The notes beneath the pieces were generated by a model. The model had not been told where the DNA came from and ran no database searches. It saw only the letters and a list, made by a program, of their open reading frames with translations. This document shows, one piece after another, positions 1-10,810 of a DNA stretch of 64,000 nucleotides (position 1 is the stretch's first letter; every line of letters begins with the position of its first letter). A program made the position numbers and the translations under genes. This stretch comes from Vicugna pacos. Lineage: Eukaryota; Chordata; Mammalia; Artiodactyla; Camelidae. The stretch spans positions 32,102,501 through 32,166,500 of the forward strand of contig NC_132992.1 in NCBI RefSeq assembly GCF_048564905.1, in the 5' to 3' direction.

Positions 1-649
1 CAATTCTGTCCAGAATCACTTCTTTATATGCCATATTTTCCTTGCCTTCATAATTCTGCTCGGATTTCTCTGCAGATGCTTCTCTATTGACATTCTTCTT
101 AGTGTAAGGTCCCCTTAATGTGGCATAATCTATCAGTCTATTCTGACGATTGGCGATTGGAACAGGACTTTCACTGTCTCCACTTATGTGGTGCCTAAGT
201 TATTTTCTCATAGCTTTAATAAATATCAAAGTTGTTCACCTGAAACCAACGAGTCTTCTTCACACTTTCTGCTGGACAAAGAAAACTGTTGCTTTTATTA
301 CGTTGCATTGACTAAATAACAAATGTCACGTGTTCTAGGCTGATTTTAAGTCTCTGATCCAATTTAGTTTTTCCCTGTTAGCACCAAGTAAGGAGATAAT
401 CTCTATCCCCTCTCTGATGCGCACATCCAGTAGCACAAGGGCAGATGAAGCTCAGCTCATCTGAGGCCATTGATCTTATCCTTTCTGTGTGATGAACGGT
501 TTAAAAAAGTAAAAGTCTCTCAAGGAAATTCCAAAGTCTAGAATATTGTTTTCTGTGACTCATTTCTCAGGGAAGTAAATTACTCTTCTATTTTTACATC
601 ACCCCCATTTCTCATTCATGTTAGTATTAATACAGCCTACTACAGAAGA

Positions 650-657
650 TGACATCA
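650..657 (+). promoter_or_regulatory. CRE-like octamer upstream of TRAV16-like gene
   Basis: TGACATCA differs by one base from the palindromic CRE TGACGTCA and resembles the decamer described in TCR V-beta promoters. It lies about 415 bp before the leader ATG, farther than usual, so the call is weak. Confidence 0.25.
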
Positions 658-759
658 TCACAGATTGGGGAAGGAAGGAATACATTTTGCTGATTTTGAT
701 GCTCATGTCTCAGAAACGAAAAGGACTCAGCTCCCACGGATCGCTGGTTCTGCCTCTGG

Positions 760-778
760 CCTCCAGAGGGCGACGCTG
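760..778 (+). promoter_or_regulatory. CTCF-like motif upstream of TRAV16-like gene
   Basis: CCTCCAGAGGGCGACGCTG fits the CTCF core pattern CCASYAGRGGGCRC. It sits about 300 bp before the leader ATG. CTCF sites near V-alpha promoters are known in mouse; occupancy here is inferred from the motif only. Confidence 0.4.
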
Positions 779-1071
779 CACAAATGAGAAGTTTGTTTTT
801 GTTGTAGCTCGTCGCCATCCGCTGAGCCCCTCCTCCCGCAGCCGGCTGATGCGTCCTACTGATGTCTGTGTAAATCGGAAACTGAGACGAGAATAAGAGG
901 CCAGAAAGAATCCAAACTCATTAAGAGAAAGGCTCTAACAGTTCTTGAGCCTTGTTAAAGCAAGGGCCTTGTGCAGCCCAACCTCGCCACGCCTCCTGCA
1001 GCTCCGAAGGCTCGGTGACCTCGGCGCTGTCTCACCTGCTCCGTAGCCTGTAGCGTTTCCAGCGCTCAGCC

Positions 1072-1529
1072 ATGCTCCTGCTGCTCATTCCAGTGCTTGA
1101 GATGGGTTTTGCCCTGAGTAAGTAACACCCCAATCCATTTCTACTGTCACAAAAGTGGCCGTGTCCTAATTGGAATCTCAATAGGGACCCCTTTTCTTCC
1201 TAGCCAAGCCTGCACTGTTTTCACTTACGCAGCATTGATGTTTCAGGAGGAGCTGGAGCGCAGTCAGTGACCCAGCCTGAGGACCACGTCTCTGTCTTTG
1301 CAAGGGCCCCCGTGCAGGTGAAGTGCAACTACTCAACTTCTGGGAGTCCTGTGCTTTTCTGGTATGTCCAGTACCCCAAACAAAGCCTCCAGTTACTCCT
1401 GAAACACATCTCAAAAGAGAGCGTCAAAGGTTTCACGGCTGACCTCAACACGGGTGAGACATCCTTCCATCTGAAGAAACCGTCAGCTCAGGAGGAAGAC
1501 TCAGCCATGTACTACTGTGCTCTGAGTGA
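1072..1529 (+). CDS. TRAV16: T-cell receptor alpha variable gene, TRAV16-like
   Basis: This gene encodes the variable domain of a TCR alpha chain, a cell-surface part of the antigen receptor. The leader exon is 1072-1117 ([15 protein letters not shown], hydrophobic), donor GTAAGT, 129-bp intron, and the V-exon is 1247-1529 after a TTTCAG acceptor. The split codon joins A to GA. The V domain has Cys23 (VKCNYS), Trp41 (LFWYVQY) and Cys104 (MYYCALS). The match to TRAV16 rests on [41 protein letters not shown] and [14 protein letters not shown]. The leader instead looks like that of TRAV8 genes. No stop or frameshift is seen and a 23-RSS follows directly, so it looks functional. The ortholog label is from memory of the human protein; a TRAV8 relative is the alternative. 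Confidence 0.88.
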
Positions 1530-1568
1530 CACAGTAACTGGTTTTACAAAGGAAGCCGAACCCAAACC
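1530..1568 (+). other. 23-RSS of TRAV16-like gene
   Basis: Heptamer CACAGTA (last base differs from consensus CACAGTG), 23-bp spacer at 1537-1559, nonamer ACCCAAACC at 1560-1568. This is the RAG cleavage signal at the 3' end of the V-exon. Confidence 0.9.
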
Positions 1569-3795
1569 CCTGGCGATTCAGAGAAAACATTTCTAAGTTC
1601 CCTCCTTGGCCACACGGGGGCGCTCCTTCCCTAGAGACTGACGCTGAGTTTGCCTCTCAGGGACAACACCATCAGGTGCCAAAGTTGGCTGTAGATTAAC
1701 CTCAAAAATTTGTTCAAGGAAATTGTCATTACCTACTCTGCCCAAGTTAATTTTTAAAATAGTAAGTGTATTTATTCTATATATTAGCACCGGGAAAAGT
1801 ACTTTTGAAATAAAACTATAAACCAGCATAACATTTTTTTTCTTGTCCCCGAGAAACCCCCCAGTTTGAGTGGCACAGTCCCACGTCTCCGGCTCGTCTC
1901 CCCCCCACCCCACCCCCCGTGTGCTCATCGCCACGTACTGAAGCGCAGCTCCTAAGTGTAGGACGGGGCTTCCTGACACATGGTTACTGACCCTTCTGCA
2001 GCTAATGCCTTTCCTCTCACGCGCTTCATGGACTCATTCTATCCAAGTCAGGGTCCAATCAGAAGAAAACACACAGCAATTTGAACAGGGAAAGTTTAAA
2101 GAATTATCAGCTAATAACAAGACATAAATTACTTACGGGTAAAAAGAACTCTGAGGAACATAGGAATAGCAATCTGTAGGGGCCGCTCTTGTCGCCAGGA
2201 TTAAGCCGGAGTTTGGAGGAAAGCGACGCACTGTGATATGTGTCCCTTTCTCCTACCGAGGCAGTGACTCAGGCGTCACTGCGGAGTGTGTGGCTGTCGC
2301 CTGCTGGATGCGGAAGCTTGCTGAGCTGCCAGAGGAAATGGCTGGCGAGCAGGAGAACACCTCCCAGGGTTCCCACACCATTGACAGGAAGCCGGCAAAG
2401 GAGTGCTGCTCAGCTCGCCTGGGTGCTCATGCAACGTGCCGGGAGACCACCTGGGGGGCTGTCACTGCACGTTGCTAGAGGTGAGCATCACCGTGTTCCA
2501 CGGGCTGGCCACGCACTGCAGGGACAAGAAGTGGGAAGCACGCCAGGACCTGGAAGAGAAGCTGCGTCCTCCTGCAGCGTCCTCCCTGTCCCCTCTGCTG
2601 ACAGCTGAACACCGTGCCGGCTGGCAACGGAGAAGTGTCTACAGGGCCCAAGTCCGGAATCACCCTCCAGATGCCTGGGTGACATACCTACTGGTGTGAC
2701 TCAGAATGAAAGTCAATAAATTTGATGAATGGCGCACCCCATTCTTCTGCTTACTGATCTGTTGCACACACCCCTCCACACGCATGTGACCTTCCAGACA
2801 ACAGTGAAAGGAGCCTATATGTCTATCTAACAAGCTAAAGCCTTCCTTTGAACAACTGAAGAAGTTCTCATCCTCTGTCCACAATGAGAACACCTGTAGT
2901 CCCAGCAGTCACTATGGATCACTGGTTGTGTTAATCATTTCTAAAACTCAGAGGAAATTCCACCGAAAATACTGTTATATACAGACTGAATTGTAAAGTG
3001 AATCTCTGACAATGTGTATATAAAATACTTATGGTGAGAAAAAGAAGAAGAAAATGGCAGTGCAGACAAGGGAACACACACATATAAAGAGCAAAAGGAA
3101 AACACAGAAAGCTACTGAGTCCCTTGATTCTGGATTTGGTCGTGATGCTGCAATTGACATAAATAGCTTCTTCTTTTATGACGTGTTTTATATTTCCCTG
3201 CCCTCAGCCATAAGCACAGGGGTTTGGGTTACATACCTAGTGGTGCAACTGAAATCTTCATCCCCAAAGGATCTGAGTACTCAGTAATCTTGCCTTGTTA
3301 TTCGTCGTTGTAATTTCCATTAACCTTCAGGACCAGGCCTGGAAGTGCCAAGAGCTCCCTTACAAGACCTCCTGGGTTCCAGACATAACCTTCTTTGTCC
3401 CTGTTATGTAGCAGCAACCCAGTTCCTCCTTGGTAATTGCTGTCAGTCACTCCAGGCAGTAGTGTAACCTCTTTTTCTTTTTTTCAGTTGCAAGACATAC
3501 GTAACCCAAATGGTGACATGGCAGTCTCATCTCCCAACGGAATGAAGCCGTTGTTGTGCCCCCTGGTGAAAGCATTCCTCACTGTAGAGAAGAGGACCTC
3601 CAGACCAGCGCAGCTCGGAGTTCCAAGCACTGGAAACGAAAATTCTGCTAGTGGGTTACTGGTAACAATAGCGAGATGACCCGCACCCAGGGCCACTTCC
3701 TTGATGGCTGGACTCACAAATTCTGGTCACTGGGGGAGAAAACGCCATGTAATAGTCCCTGCTGTGAAGCACACACTGCGCCTTGTAAGACGGAC
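1569..3795. other. Intergenic region between TRAV16 and the first TRAV18 copy
   Basis: No V gene is recognisable; human TRAV17 would fall here but no leader, V-exon or RSS is seen. A CTCF-like motif lies at 1610-1627. Two short segments near 2672-2700 and 3225-3250 resemble each other (both contain ACATACCTA followed by TGGTG), probably parts of an old repeat. Open frames in the GC-rich 2230-2700 stretch have no recognised product. Confidence 0.5.
1610..1627 (+). promoter_or_regulatory. CTCF-like motif 3' of TRAV16-like gene
   Basis: CCACACGGGGGCGCTCC fits the CTCF core well, including GGGGGCGCT. It lies about 40 bp after the RSS nonamer. Binding is inferred. Confidence 0.4.
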
Positions 3796-4051
3796 TCTCA
3801 TGGGGTCCACGGAGACACGTGAAAGGAAGAGTCCCCAGGCTATTCCCCTTGAAGCTGTGTCGGGGATTGCTGGGGAAGCTACAGATACCTGTACCACACC
3901 TTGTGATGGAAGTAATAACTGAATATTTCTCCAAGCATACTTGTGTTTAGGGTTCTTACCTCTGAGTCCTGTCTCATCCCCCTTTATCATCTCTCCAGCT
4001 ATTATGAGGAGGAGGAGGTCAGACCTGGCTGTGGTGTAGTTTGTCGGAGGG

Positions 4052-4068
4052 CCACCAGAGGGCGGGCT
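4052..4068 (+). promoter_or_regulatory. CTCF-like motif upstream of TRAV18 copy A
   Basis: CCACCAGAGGGCGGGCT lies 213 bp before the leader ATG and is conserved at the same place in all three copies. It fits the CTCF core; binding is inferred. Confidence 0.45.
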
Positions 4069-4264
4069 TCCGTCAGACGTGGTTCATGTTTGCCTTCAGG
4101 CGCTGGTTTGACTTGCCTGCCTCTGCGGCCACAAGACAGATGACTTGCTGTGCAGAGAGGGGCTCTTGGTTCCTGAGTGAGGAGTTTCTGTAACATCCAG
4201 CTGGAGACTAGAGCTATTAGATTTGCTGTATTCCAGGGAGCAAGGACCATTTTCCACTTCAAAC

Positions 4265-4736
4265 ATGCTTTGTGCCTCTCACCTACTTCTTGTGATCTTA
4301 TTATACAGTAAGTGACGCCTTACCCTAAGAGCTAATACTTTTTTTTATTTTCCTATAATCCTAGTTAACTTTTAGTGTTCTTGTCTGCCTCAAAACCCTC
4401 CTCCTGTGCATTTCCAACATAACAAGGTGATTCTCTTTTAGGGGGAACCAGTGGAGACTCAGTGACCCAGACTGAAGTCCCAGTCACTCTCTCAGAGCGG
4501 GAGCTTTTGATGCTGAACTGCACTTACCAGACCACTGATTCAGATCCCTACCTGTTTTGGTATGTGCAGTACATCAACAAAGCTCCTCAGCTCCTCCTGA
4601 AGGGCTCAACTGCAAACCCGAGGCCCAAGCATCAAGGTTTTCAGGCCACTCTTGATAAGAGTAGCAGGACCTTCCACCTGCAGAAACCGTCCGTGCAGAC
4701 GTCAGACTCGGCCGTGTACTACTGTGTTCTGGGAGA
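4265..4736 (+). CDS. TRAV18: T-cell receptor alpha variable gene, TRAV18-like, copy A
   Basis: The leader exon is 4265-4307 (MLCASHLLLVILLY), donor GTAAGT, 134-bp intron, and the V-exon is 4442-4736 after a TTTTAG acceptor. The mature domain begins GDSVTQTEVPVTL and has Cys23 (LNCTYQ), Trp41 (LFWYVQY) and Cys104 (VYYCVLG). The match to TRAV18 comes from the GDSVTQTE start, LNCTYQ, APQLLLK, GFQAT and SFHL-KPSVQ-SDSAVYYC patterns. The leader is one codon shorter than in copies B and C. Residue 105 is Val (CVLG) where B and C have Ala. No lesion is visible and the RSS is good, so it looks functional. TRAV9 is the nearest alternative family. Confidence 0.88.
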
Positions 4737-4775
4737 CACAGTGAGAGGGGCTGCAGGGGGAGCTGAGCACAAACC
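4737..4775 (+). other. 23-RSS of TRAV18 copy A
   Basis: Perfect heptamer CACAGTG at 4737-4743, 23-bp spacer, nonamer GCACAAACC at 4767-4775. Confidence 0.92.
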
Positions 4776-5215
4776 CAGGGGCACAGGTGGGGTCTGGCTG
4801 TGGGCGGCCCTGGGAGGGGCTGTTATTTTCTCTCTCCAGTGATCTGTGTGCTGGAGGCACCCTCAGTGTCCTGCCAGCTGTGATGCTCAGAGCCAGGAAC
4901 CTTGGAAAGCTTGGATTGCTCCACAGAGAGGAACTGGGGGAAGAACAGTGGAAACAGGAACCTAAGAGCTCTTCTCCAGGAAAGCGTGTTTTCAGCCCAC
5001 CCTCTTTCCCAGGGAAGGCACGTAGCTCCGGGGAGGCTTCGCTAACTCTGATCAATGACAGTTCAGTTGTTATTGCTGAAATATTTCACAACCTGTTAAT
5101 GGAAGTTCCCAGGGCACATTGTTCATGCACAAATGTGTAACTGGAGGCTAGTCTCTTGCTTGTACAACTCAGAGCAGGATTGCGGGTCTTGCTGAGTTTC
5201 CCCTTCAGACACTCC

Positions 5216-7080
5216 ATTTCCAGTGACTAAGATCTTTATTCTCTCTTCCCTTGACTTTTCCTTCCCTCGTGGTTGCTCCCGAAATGCTGCTGCCTAAGTC
5301 GGCTCAGTGAGAAGAGCGTCCTGACAAGCTGTTTCTTCTGTCAGGGGCGCTGTGGGTCAGAGCAGCCTCAGCAGCAAGCGCTGCGCACGCGGTGTGTCTT
5401 GCTTGCACGGTGCTGACACGTGTCCGCCATCTTCCTGTCGTCACAGCAGCTCTTTACAGACACTAAATAATGATCCCAATTCTGGACTGGAGGATCTGGG
5501 CTATGAGAAAGCCTGGACGCTGCCCCTGGCCCTGACTGTGTAACCTGCGTATTATTTTTATCATGGCATTTATGCCAGGGAGCCTCCTGAAGTGGGTCCG
5601 ATTCAGTGACCAAGGACACATTCAGCTGTCTGTTTATAAAAGGAGGAGGCCACTTGGACTCTTGTTCACTGGGAACCCAAATGTAAAAAGTCCCCAGTTT
5701 CTCCACACCAAACGAGCACAAAAGAGAAATTACCATATTTTTCAAATAAAAAAAAAAAGAAAAACCCAAAACCTTGATGTGACAAGTATGTCTGCTCACT
5801 GAGAGCACAGGACTCAGCATTTTCTGTTCTTCTCTAGTATAGCTAATTAAAACAAATTCTTTTTACACAGTTAGTCAATACAGGTGTGATGTCAATATGA
5901 TGTGGAAGATTCTAGGCACGTGAATAATTTGTGCCAAAACAAAACTAGGGACACGTTTCTATTTAAAAAGGCATAACTTTTGTGTTAGCAGGATGGATTT
6001 TAGTGGCTTCAAGAATTTCTAGGGTTTTGAAGTCAAAGCTGAGGGTGAGGATAAAAAGAAAGCAGGGCTGTCTCCACCTTTGCCTTAAACATATTGATTT
6101 ACTAAGAGCAGTAACATTTAAAATTTTATGGACCTGGTCTTACAGGAAATGTGTGTTCTCATGGGCTGATAACTAGAGCAGTGAGACCCGGCCCCCCAGC
6201 ACTGAAGGAAGCAGAGTTTACTGACTATGACACAAAGAAAAGGTACCAGTGGAGATTGAAGTCTGCTGATATTATTTCTTCTATGCTTCTGAGAAATTTT
6301 AATTTTATCTTTTCTTGAAAAAGTAAATATTTCAGTTTGATTTTGATAATCCAGATAAATAGCTAGCTCAGTTAACTTCCTCAACTTTGGGGAATTTTTA
6401 TTGAAGTTATGGTACTAAATTCCTGTCTTAGACACTTGAGTGGTCAATGCCTTGTATTAGCAACGGATGTTATTCCAAGGTTGGTGCTCCTTAGAAATCT
6501 GACTGTTTCCCAGTGCCCAGAAACTTGAGTTTGGTTCTTTTTTTTTTTTTTTTTGAAGTATAGTCAGTTACAATGTGTCAGTCTCTGGTGTACATGCTGC
6601 CATTTTTCATAGGATTTCTCTTGCTTTTAATAATTCTTTGGTTCCAGAATTATATATTTTTAGGGTTTCCCTTACCCCAATTTCCACCAATAATTAATAG
6701 ATGCTGTCTGGAAGAGGAGGGGCTATTTCAAAATTACATATATGGAGTTTTGACAAGAATTCTTGTATTTAGGCACTGAGTAGAATTTTCTCAATTTGGT
6801 TTTGCTTACAGACACCCACAGCTAATTTGTGTACACGCGTAAGCGTATTTTTTCCCTACCGTTGATGACATGGCATACCCTTGGCAGTTTTGTGACTCAA
6901 GAGGCATGATATGAAATCATCCGTTAACAACAACCATTTTGCTGATGAGTTTATCCTTGGCCCCTTCCCTCCGCCTTTTCTCTCTGGTCCAGCTACACAG
7001 AACAGTACCTTCCCTGTGCTGAGTGTATGTTGCACTCAAGTAGACGCTACTAACATGTTTGAAGGGTATCTAAGCACTTT
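5216..7080. other. Spacer between TRAV18 copies A and B
   Basis: No gene is recognised. An oligo-A run lies near 5748-5757, and an antisense L1 3'-end fragment lies at about 6539-6600. The rest is unassigned single-copy-looking sequence. Confidence 0.5.
6539..6600 (-). mobile_element. LINE-1 3'-end fragment
   Basis: A poly-T run followed by GAAGTATAGTCAGTTACAATG and a TCTGGTGTACA stretch is the reverse complement of the 3' end of artiodactyl L1. The same signature recurs at 36782. Only the extreme 3' end is present. Confidence 0.6.
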
Positions 7081-9663
7081 CGATCCATCTGAAATATGAC
7101 TGGTTGAGGAATTAATTTCCCATGGATGAGATAATTATTGGTGAAGAGAATAGTCTCATTTCATATTCAGTTTAAATGCAAGCTGCCTTGGAGTTGGGGG
7201 AGCTTTTCACCTACTCCAAGAGACTAGGGGAAAGTGTCACCCATTCTCAAAGCAGGAAGCGTCTCAACATTCCTCTTCTCATTAGGAAGGATGTGGCGCC
7301 TTTTTGGTCGCTGATCTGTGTCTCTGCTCAAGTCCGGCCCATCGCGGAGTATCCTCTCTGCATCTCTGCAGGCTCGACTCTTGTCTGCACCTCTTGGGAC
7401 CATACCTTCTGGAAGCACAATGTGGGGCACAGCAGCGAGAGGAGACATCCATTTTCCTGCTGGCTGTAGGAGATGTAGCTGAGACACTGGATCATTGTCA
7501 TTTCATCATCTATAGGCACAACTGTTAAAATGCAGATTTTAATAGTTACAGCAATTTAAAGGTTACAATAGTTCTGAAGAACATAGTCTCCATCCTTACC
7601 TAAGAAGGCATTCTCTTTACACCCAGTCTGAAAGTAAAGGCTGCCTTCTGAACTCCTACACACTGGGTTTTGGACACCTGAGCATTTGGGGTTAAACATC
7701 TTAATAAAAAAGCCTAAAAAGGGTAGAGGGAGATGGAAAAATATGAAACATAAACACCGGAAAGAAGACATTCGGGGAGGTTTTATTCGCCCAGTGATAT
7801 CCATCAGTTCTCCTTTTCTAACGTGACCCTCATTACACGTGGCTGGGCCCTGACTGCTGGAAGTACATGCAGGCAATAGAATTTGTTTTGTTTACCTGCT
7901 CCTCAGGTGACGGAAAGGAATTTGAGATAAGAATCACACCTTGTTTTGCTTTATGTGTCACTGACAGAGCATCGCACACCCCATGGGTAACTCTGCACGT
8001 TTCCAGAACGAACGCTCGCGCTTAGGGATTCCTGAGCTTGCACAGCAGCGTGAGAGCAGCTGGACCATCTGCTGAGCCAGGGAGGCTTGTGAGCCTGATA
8101 ACTCTGCTCAAGACCCTAATCCGAGTAAGAGCTAAAATAAAGTTCTTACCTGGTGAGAAGTCTTTGTAGGTGAACATCTATCCTTTGAAGAATATGATTC
8201 TTGTGTTCAACTGACTTAGTCACAGCCATTGTTACTGGATTGACGGCACTGCCCTGAGAGCCTCTGCAGGGCAGCGTCACAGCTTCCGCCCCAGCAGCGT
8301 CCCTGTGCCTTAAAATGGCTTCTGGGAGCAGGGAGCAGTGTTTGGACTTCCATAATACAATCACACTTTGCGTGAACTAAACGCCATCTTGGAGAATTAA
8401 CAGGCTATGAAAATGACCCCGTTAAAACTTCTGAGGGTTTTGTTTCTCTAGCATAAATAATTACACTGGCAACCAGACAGACATGATGATAAGCAATGAG
8501 TAACCAGTGCTTTCCCTCGAGGTTCCTGAATTCTCTAATAAAACAAATAAATAGCAGACAGATCAATGGCACACACAGGCCCCTGGAGTGAGAGGGCCTG
8601 GCTAATACTATTAAGCACCTAAACCTGACTTTCTAAAAGAAAATATCCAGTTGGATTAAAACAAGGATGTGACAAGAAGTTAAAAGGTGGTGTTTCATGA
8701 ACCAAGTTACGTAAGTAAGGTCACCTGTCCCTCCTAAGGCAAAATGTGTAAGCCTGCTGTCACCCAAGCGTGGTCCAGGGACCCCCGAGGAGCCCCCGTC
8801 AGGGAGGTTTACTGCGCTCAGTGAGTGTCCTCTCTTGTGCTGCAGATCAGCACTCAGCCAGTGATTCAGAATGACCCCCCTGCCATTATCTCTCTCTCTG
8901 TACACACCCCCCCTCCCTGGTCCCCTGGTCCACACATTCGAGGTGCTTCAGGATCCCCCAACTGTACTCTGTGTCAATCCCACAGGGAGACGGCTGGGCT
9001 CTGGTTGGTAAATCCCTCCTGCACTGGTGCCTAGGAACTGCTTCCATGGAGAGAGCGGGGCAATGTCACGACTCACCTCATCTGTTTTCCTTATCTCTGT
9101 GCTTTTCTCTGAAGTCCAATGTCCAAAAATGGTTTCATTTATTTTGTCCAGTTTTCTTGTTGGAAGCTCAGCTCTGTGTTATTGAAGTGCAAGTCAGCAT
9201 AATTTATTTTTATTGTATCTTACAAATGCATCAGTCCTTGATGATGGGGGACAAAACCCTGATCATTTAACCAGAGATTATTTGAGAACTGCAGTAGATC
9301 TCATTTCCTCCACGACATGTTGATTGAGACCTGGGGAATGAATAGAGCTAATTCAGGTAAAGGATGAGAACAGAGTAGCGAGGACTTTCTAGGCAGAGGG
9401 AGCCTTCCCTGACCATGGGGACCCGTGGAGAAATATGCAAGGAAGAGACCCGACTATTCCACTTGAAGTTGTGCCTGAGATTATTTGAGAAGCTATAGAT
9501 ACGTGCACCGTGAAGAAAATGTTGGAAGTAATAATTGACTGTGCCCCAAGCATGCTTGTGTTTACGGCTCTCTTCTCAGGGTCCTGTCTCATTCCCCTTT
9601 ATCATCTCTCCAGCTGTTATCAGGAGGAGGTCAGACCTGGCTGTGGTGCAGTTTGTCGGAGGG

Positions 9664-9680
9664 CCACCAGAGGGCGGGCT
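9664..9680 (+). promoter_or_regulatory. CTCF-like motif upstream of TRAV18 copy B
   Basis: CCACCAGAGGGCGGGCT is identical to that of copy A and lies 213 bp before the leader ATG. Binding is inferred. Confidence 0.45.
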
Positions 9681-9876
9681 TCCTCCAGCCGTGGTTCGTG
9701 TTTGCCTTCAGGCGCTGGTTTGACTTGCCTGCCTCTGTGGCCACAAGAGACATGACTTGCTGTGCAGAAAGGGGCTCTCGGTTTCTGAGTGTGGAGTTTC
9801 TATAACATCCAGTTGGAGACTAGAGCTGTTAGATTTGCTGTATTCCGGGGAGCAAGGACAATTTTCCTCTGCCAAC

Positions 9877-10349
9877 ATGCATTCTGCCACTCACCCGATT
9901 CTTCTGATCTTCTTATTATACAGTAAGTAACATTTTACTGTAAATGTTAATGATTTTTCATATTCTTATAATCATAGTTAACTTTTAGTTTACTTCTCTG
10001 GCAGAAAACCCTCCTCCGATGCATTTCTAACGTAACAAGGTGATTCTCTTTTAGGAGGAACCAGCGGAGACTCAGTGACCCAGACTGAAGTCCCAGTCAC
10101 TCTCCCAGAGGAGGCACTTTTGATCCTGAACTGCACTTACCAGACCACTTATCCAGATGCCTACCTTTTCTGGTACGTGCAGTATGTCAACAGAGCTCCT
10201 CAGCTCCTCCTGAAGGGCTCAACTGCAAACCCGAGGCCCGAGCATCAAGGTTTTCAGGCCACTCTTGATAAGAGTAGCAGGACCTTCCACCTGCAGAAAC
10301 CGTCCGTGCAGACGTCAGACTCGGCCGTGTACTACTGTGCTCTGGGAGA
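9877..10349 (+). CDS. TRAV18: T-cell receptor alpha variable gene, TRAV18-like, copy B
   Basis: The leader exon is 9877-9922 (MHSATHPILLIFLLY), donor GTAAGT, 132-bp intron, and the V-exon is 10055-10349. The domain starts GDSVTQTEVPVTLPEEALL and has Cys23 (LNCTYQ), Trp41 (LFWYVQY) and Cys104 (VYYCALG). Framework 3 and the CDR2 area (KGSTANPRP) are close to copy A. The three copies differ mostly in the first part of the V domain and in CDR1 (here TYPDAY). No stop or frameshift is present. It sits in the centre of the triplicated block and is probably a functional alternative V segment. Confidence 0.88.
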
Positions 10350-10388
10350 CACAGTGAGAGGGGCTGCATGGGGAGCTGAGCACAAACC
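10350..10388 (+). other. 23-RSS of TRAV18 copy B
   Basis: Heptamer CACAGTG at 10350-10356, 23-bp spacer, nonamer GCACAAACC at 10380-10388, as in copy A. Confidence 0.92.
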
Positions 10389-10810
10389 CAGGGGCGCAGG
10401 TGGGGTCTGGCTGTGGGGGCCCTGGGAGGAGGTGCTATTTTCTCTCTCCAGTGATCTGTGTGCTGGAGGCACCCTCAGTGTCCTGCCAGCTGTGATGCTC
10501 AGAGCCAGGAACCTTGGAAAGCTTGGATTGCTCTACAGAGAGGAACTTGGGGAGGAAAATTGGAAAAAGAAACCTACATGATCTTTTCTAGAAATGCCTG
10601 TTTTCAGCCCACTGTCTTTCCCAGAGACGGCATAGGATTCCTGTGATGTGTCACTAACTCGGATCGACAGTTCAGTTGGTAGATGCTGAAATATTTCAAA
10701 ACCTGTCAATGAAACTTCCCAGGGTGCATCGTTCATGGACGCATGTGTGATCTTGTTTATGCATCTCAGAGCAGGATTGTGTGTCTTGCTGAGTTTTACT
10801 GCAGACAATC

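Larger units (their letters stand above)
1..1071. other. Upstream flank of the first V gene
   Basis: No exon is recognised here. It contains the presumed promoter region of the TRAV16-like gene, with a CRE-like octamer TGACATCA at 650-657 and a CTCF-like motif at 760-778. The short open frames have no recognisable product. Confidence 0.5.
3795..5215 (+). repeat. TRAV18 duplication unit, copy A
   Basis: Homology with the other two copies starts near 3795 (CTCATGGGGTCCACGG) and runs through the promoter region, gene and RSS to about 5215. The 5' flank is nearly identical to copy C, including the TATTATGAGGAGGAGGAGG stretch. The 3' flank matches copy B for about 450 bp. It lacks the extra 2.3 kb upstream block shared by B and C. 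Confidence 0.8.
7080..10810 (+). repeat. TRAV18 duplication unit, copy B
   Basis: It aligns with 13240-16620 (copy C) from about 7080 through the V-exon, with an offset near 6.15 kb. Shared landmarks include the block around 7176-7530 and 13330-13680, the TTTATGTGTCACTGACAGAG block (7950 and 14125) and GCCTGATAACTCTGCTCAAG (8093 and 14268). Its 3' flank (10350-10810) matches copy A rather than C. Confidence 0.8.

Noticed and set aside
1593-1979. Minus-strand 128-codon open frame 3' of TRAV16
   Set aside because: It overlaps low-complexity C-rich sequence and has no recognisable domain.
2233-2700. GC-rich overlapping open frames as a possible exon or TRAV17 relic
   Set aside because: No Cys-Trp-Cys framework, splice sites or RSS fit a V gene; the overlapping frames on both strands reflect high GC content.
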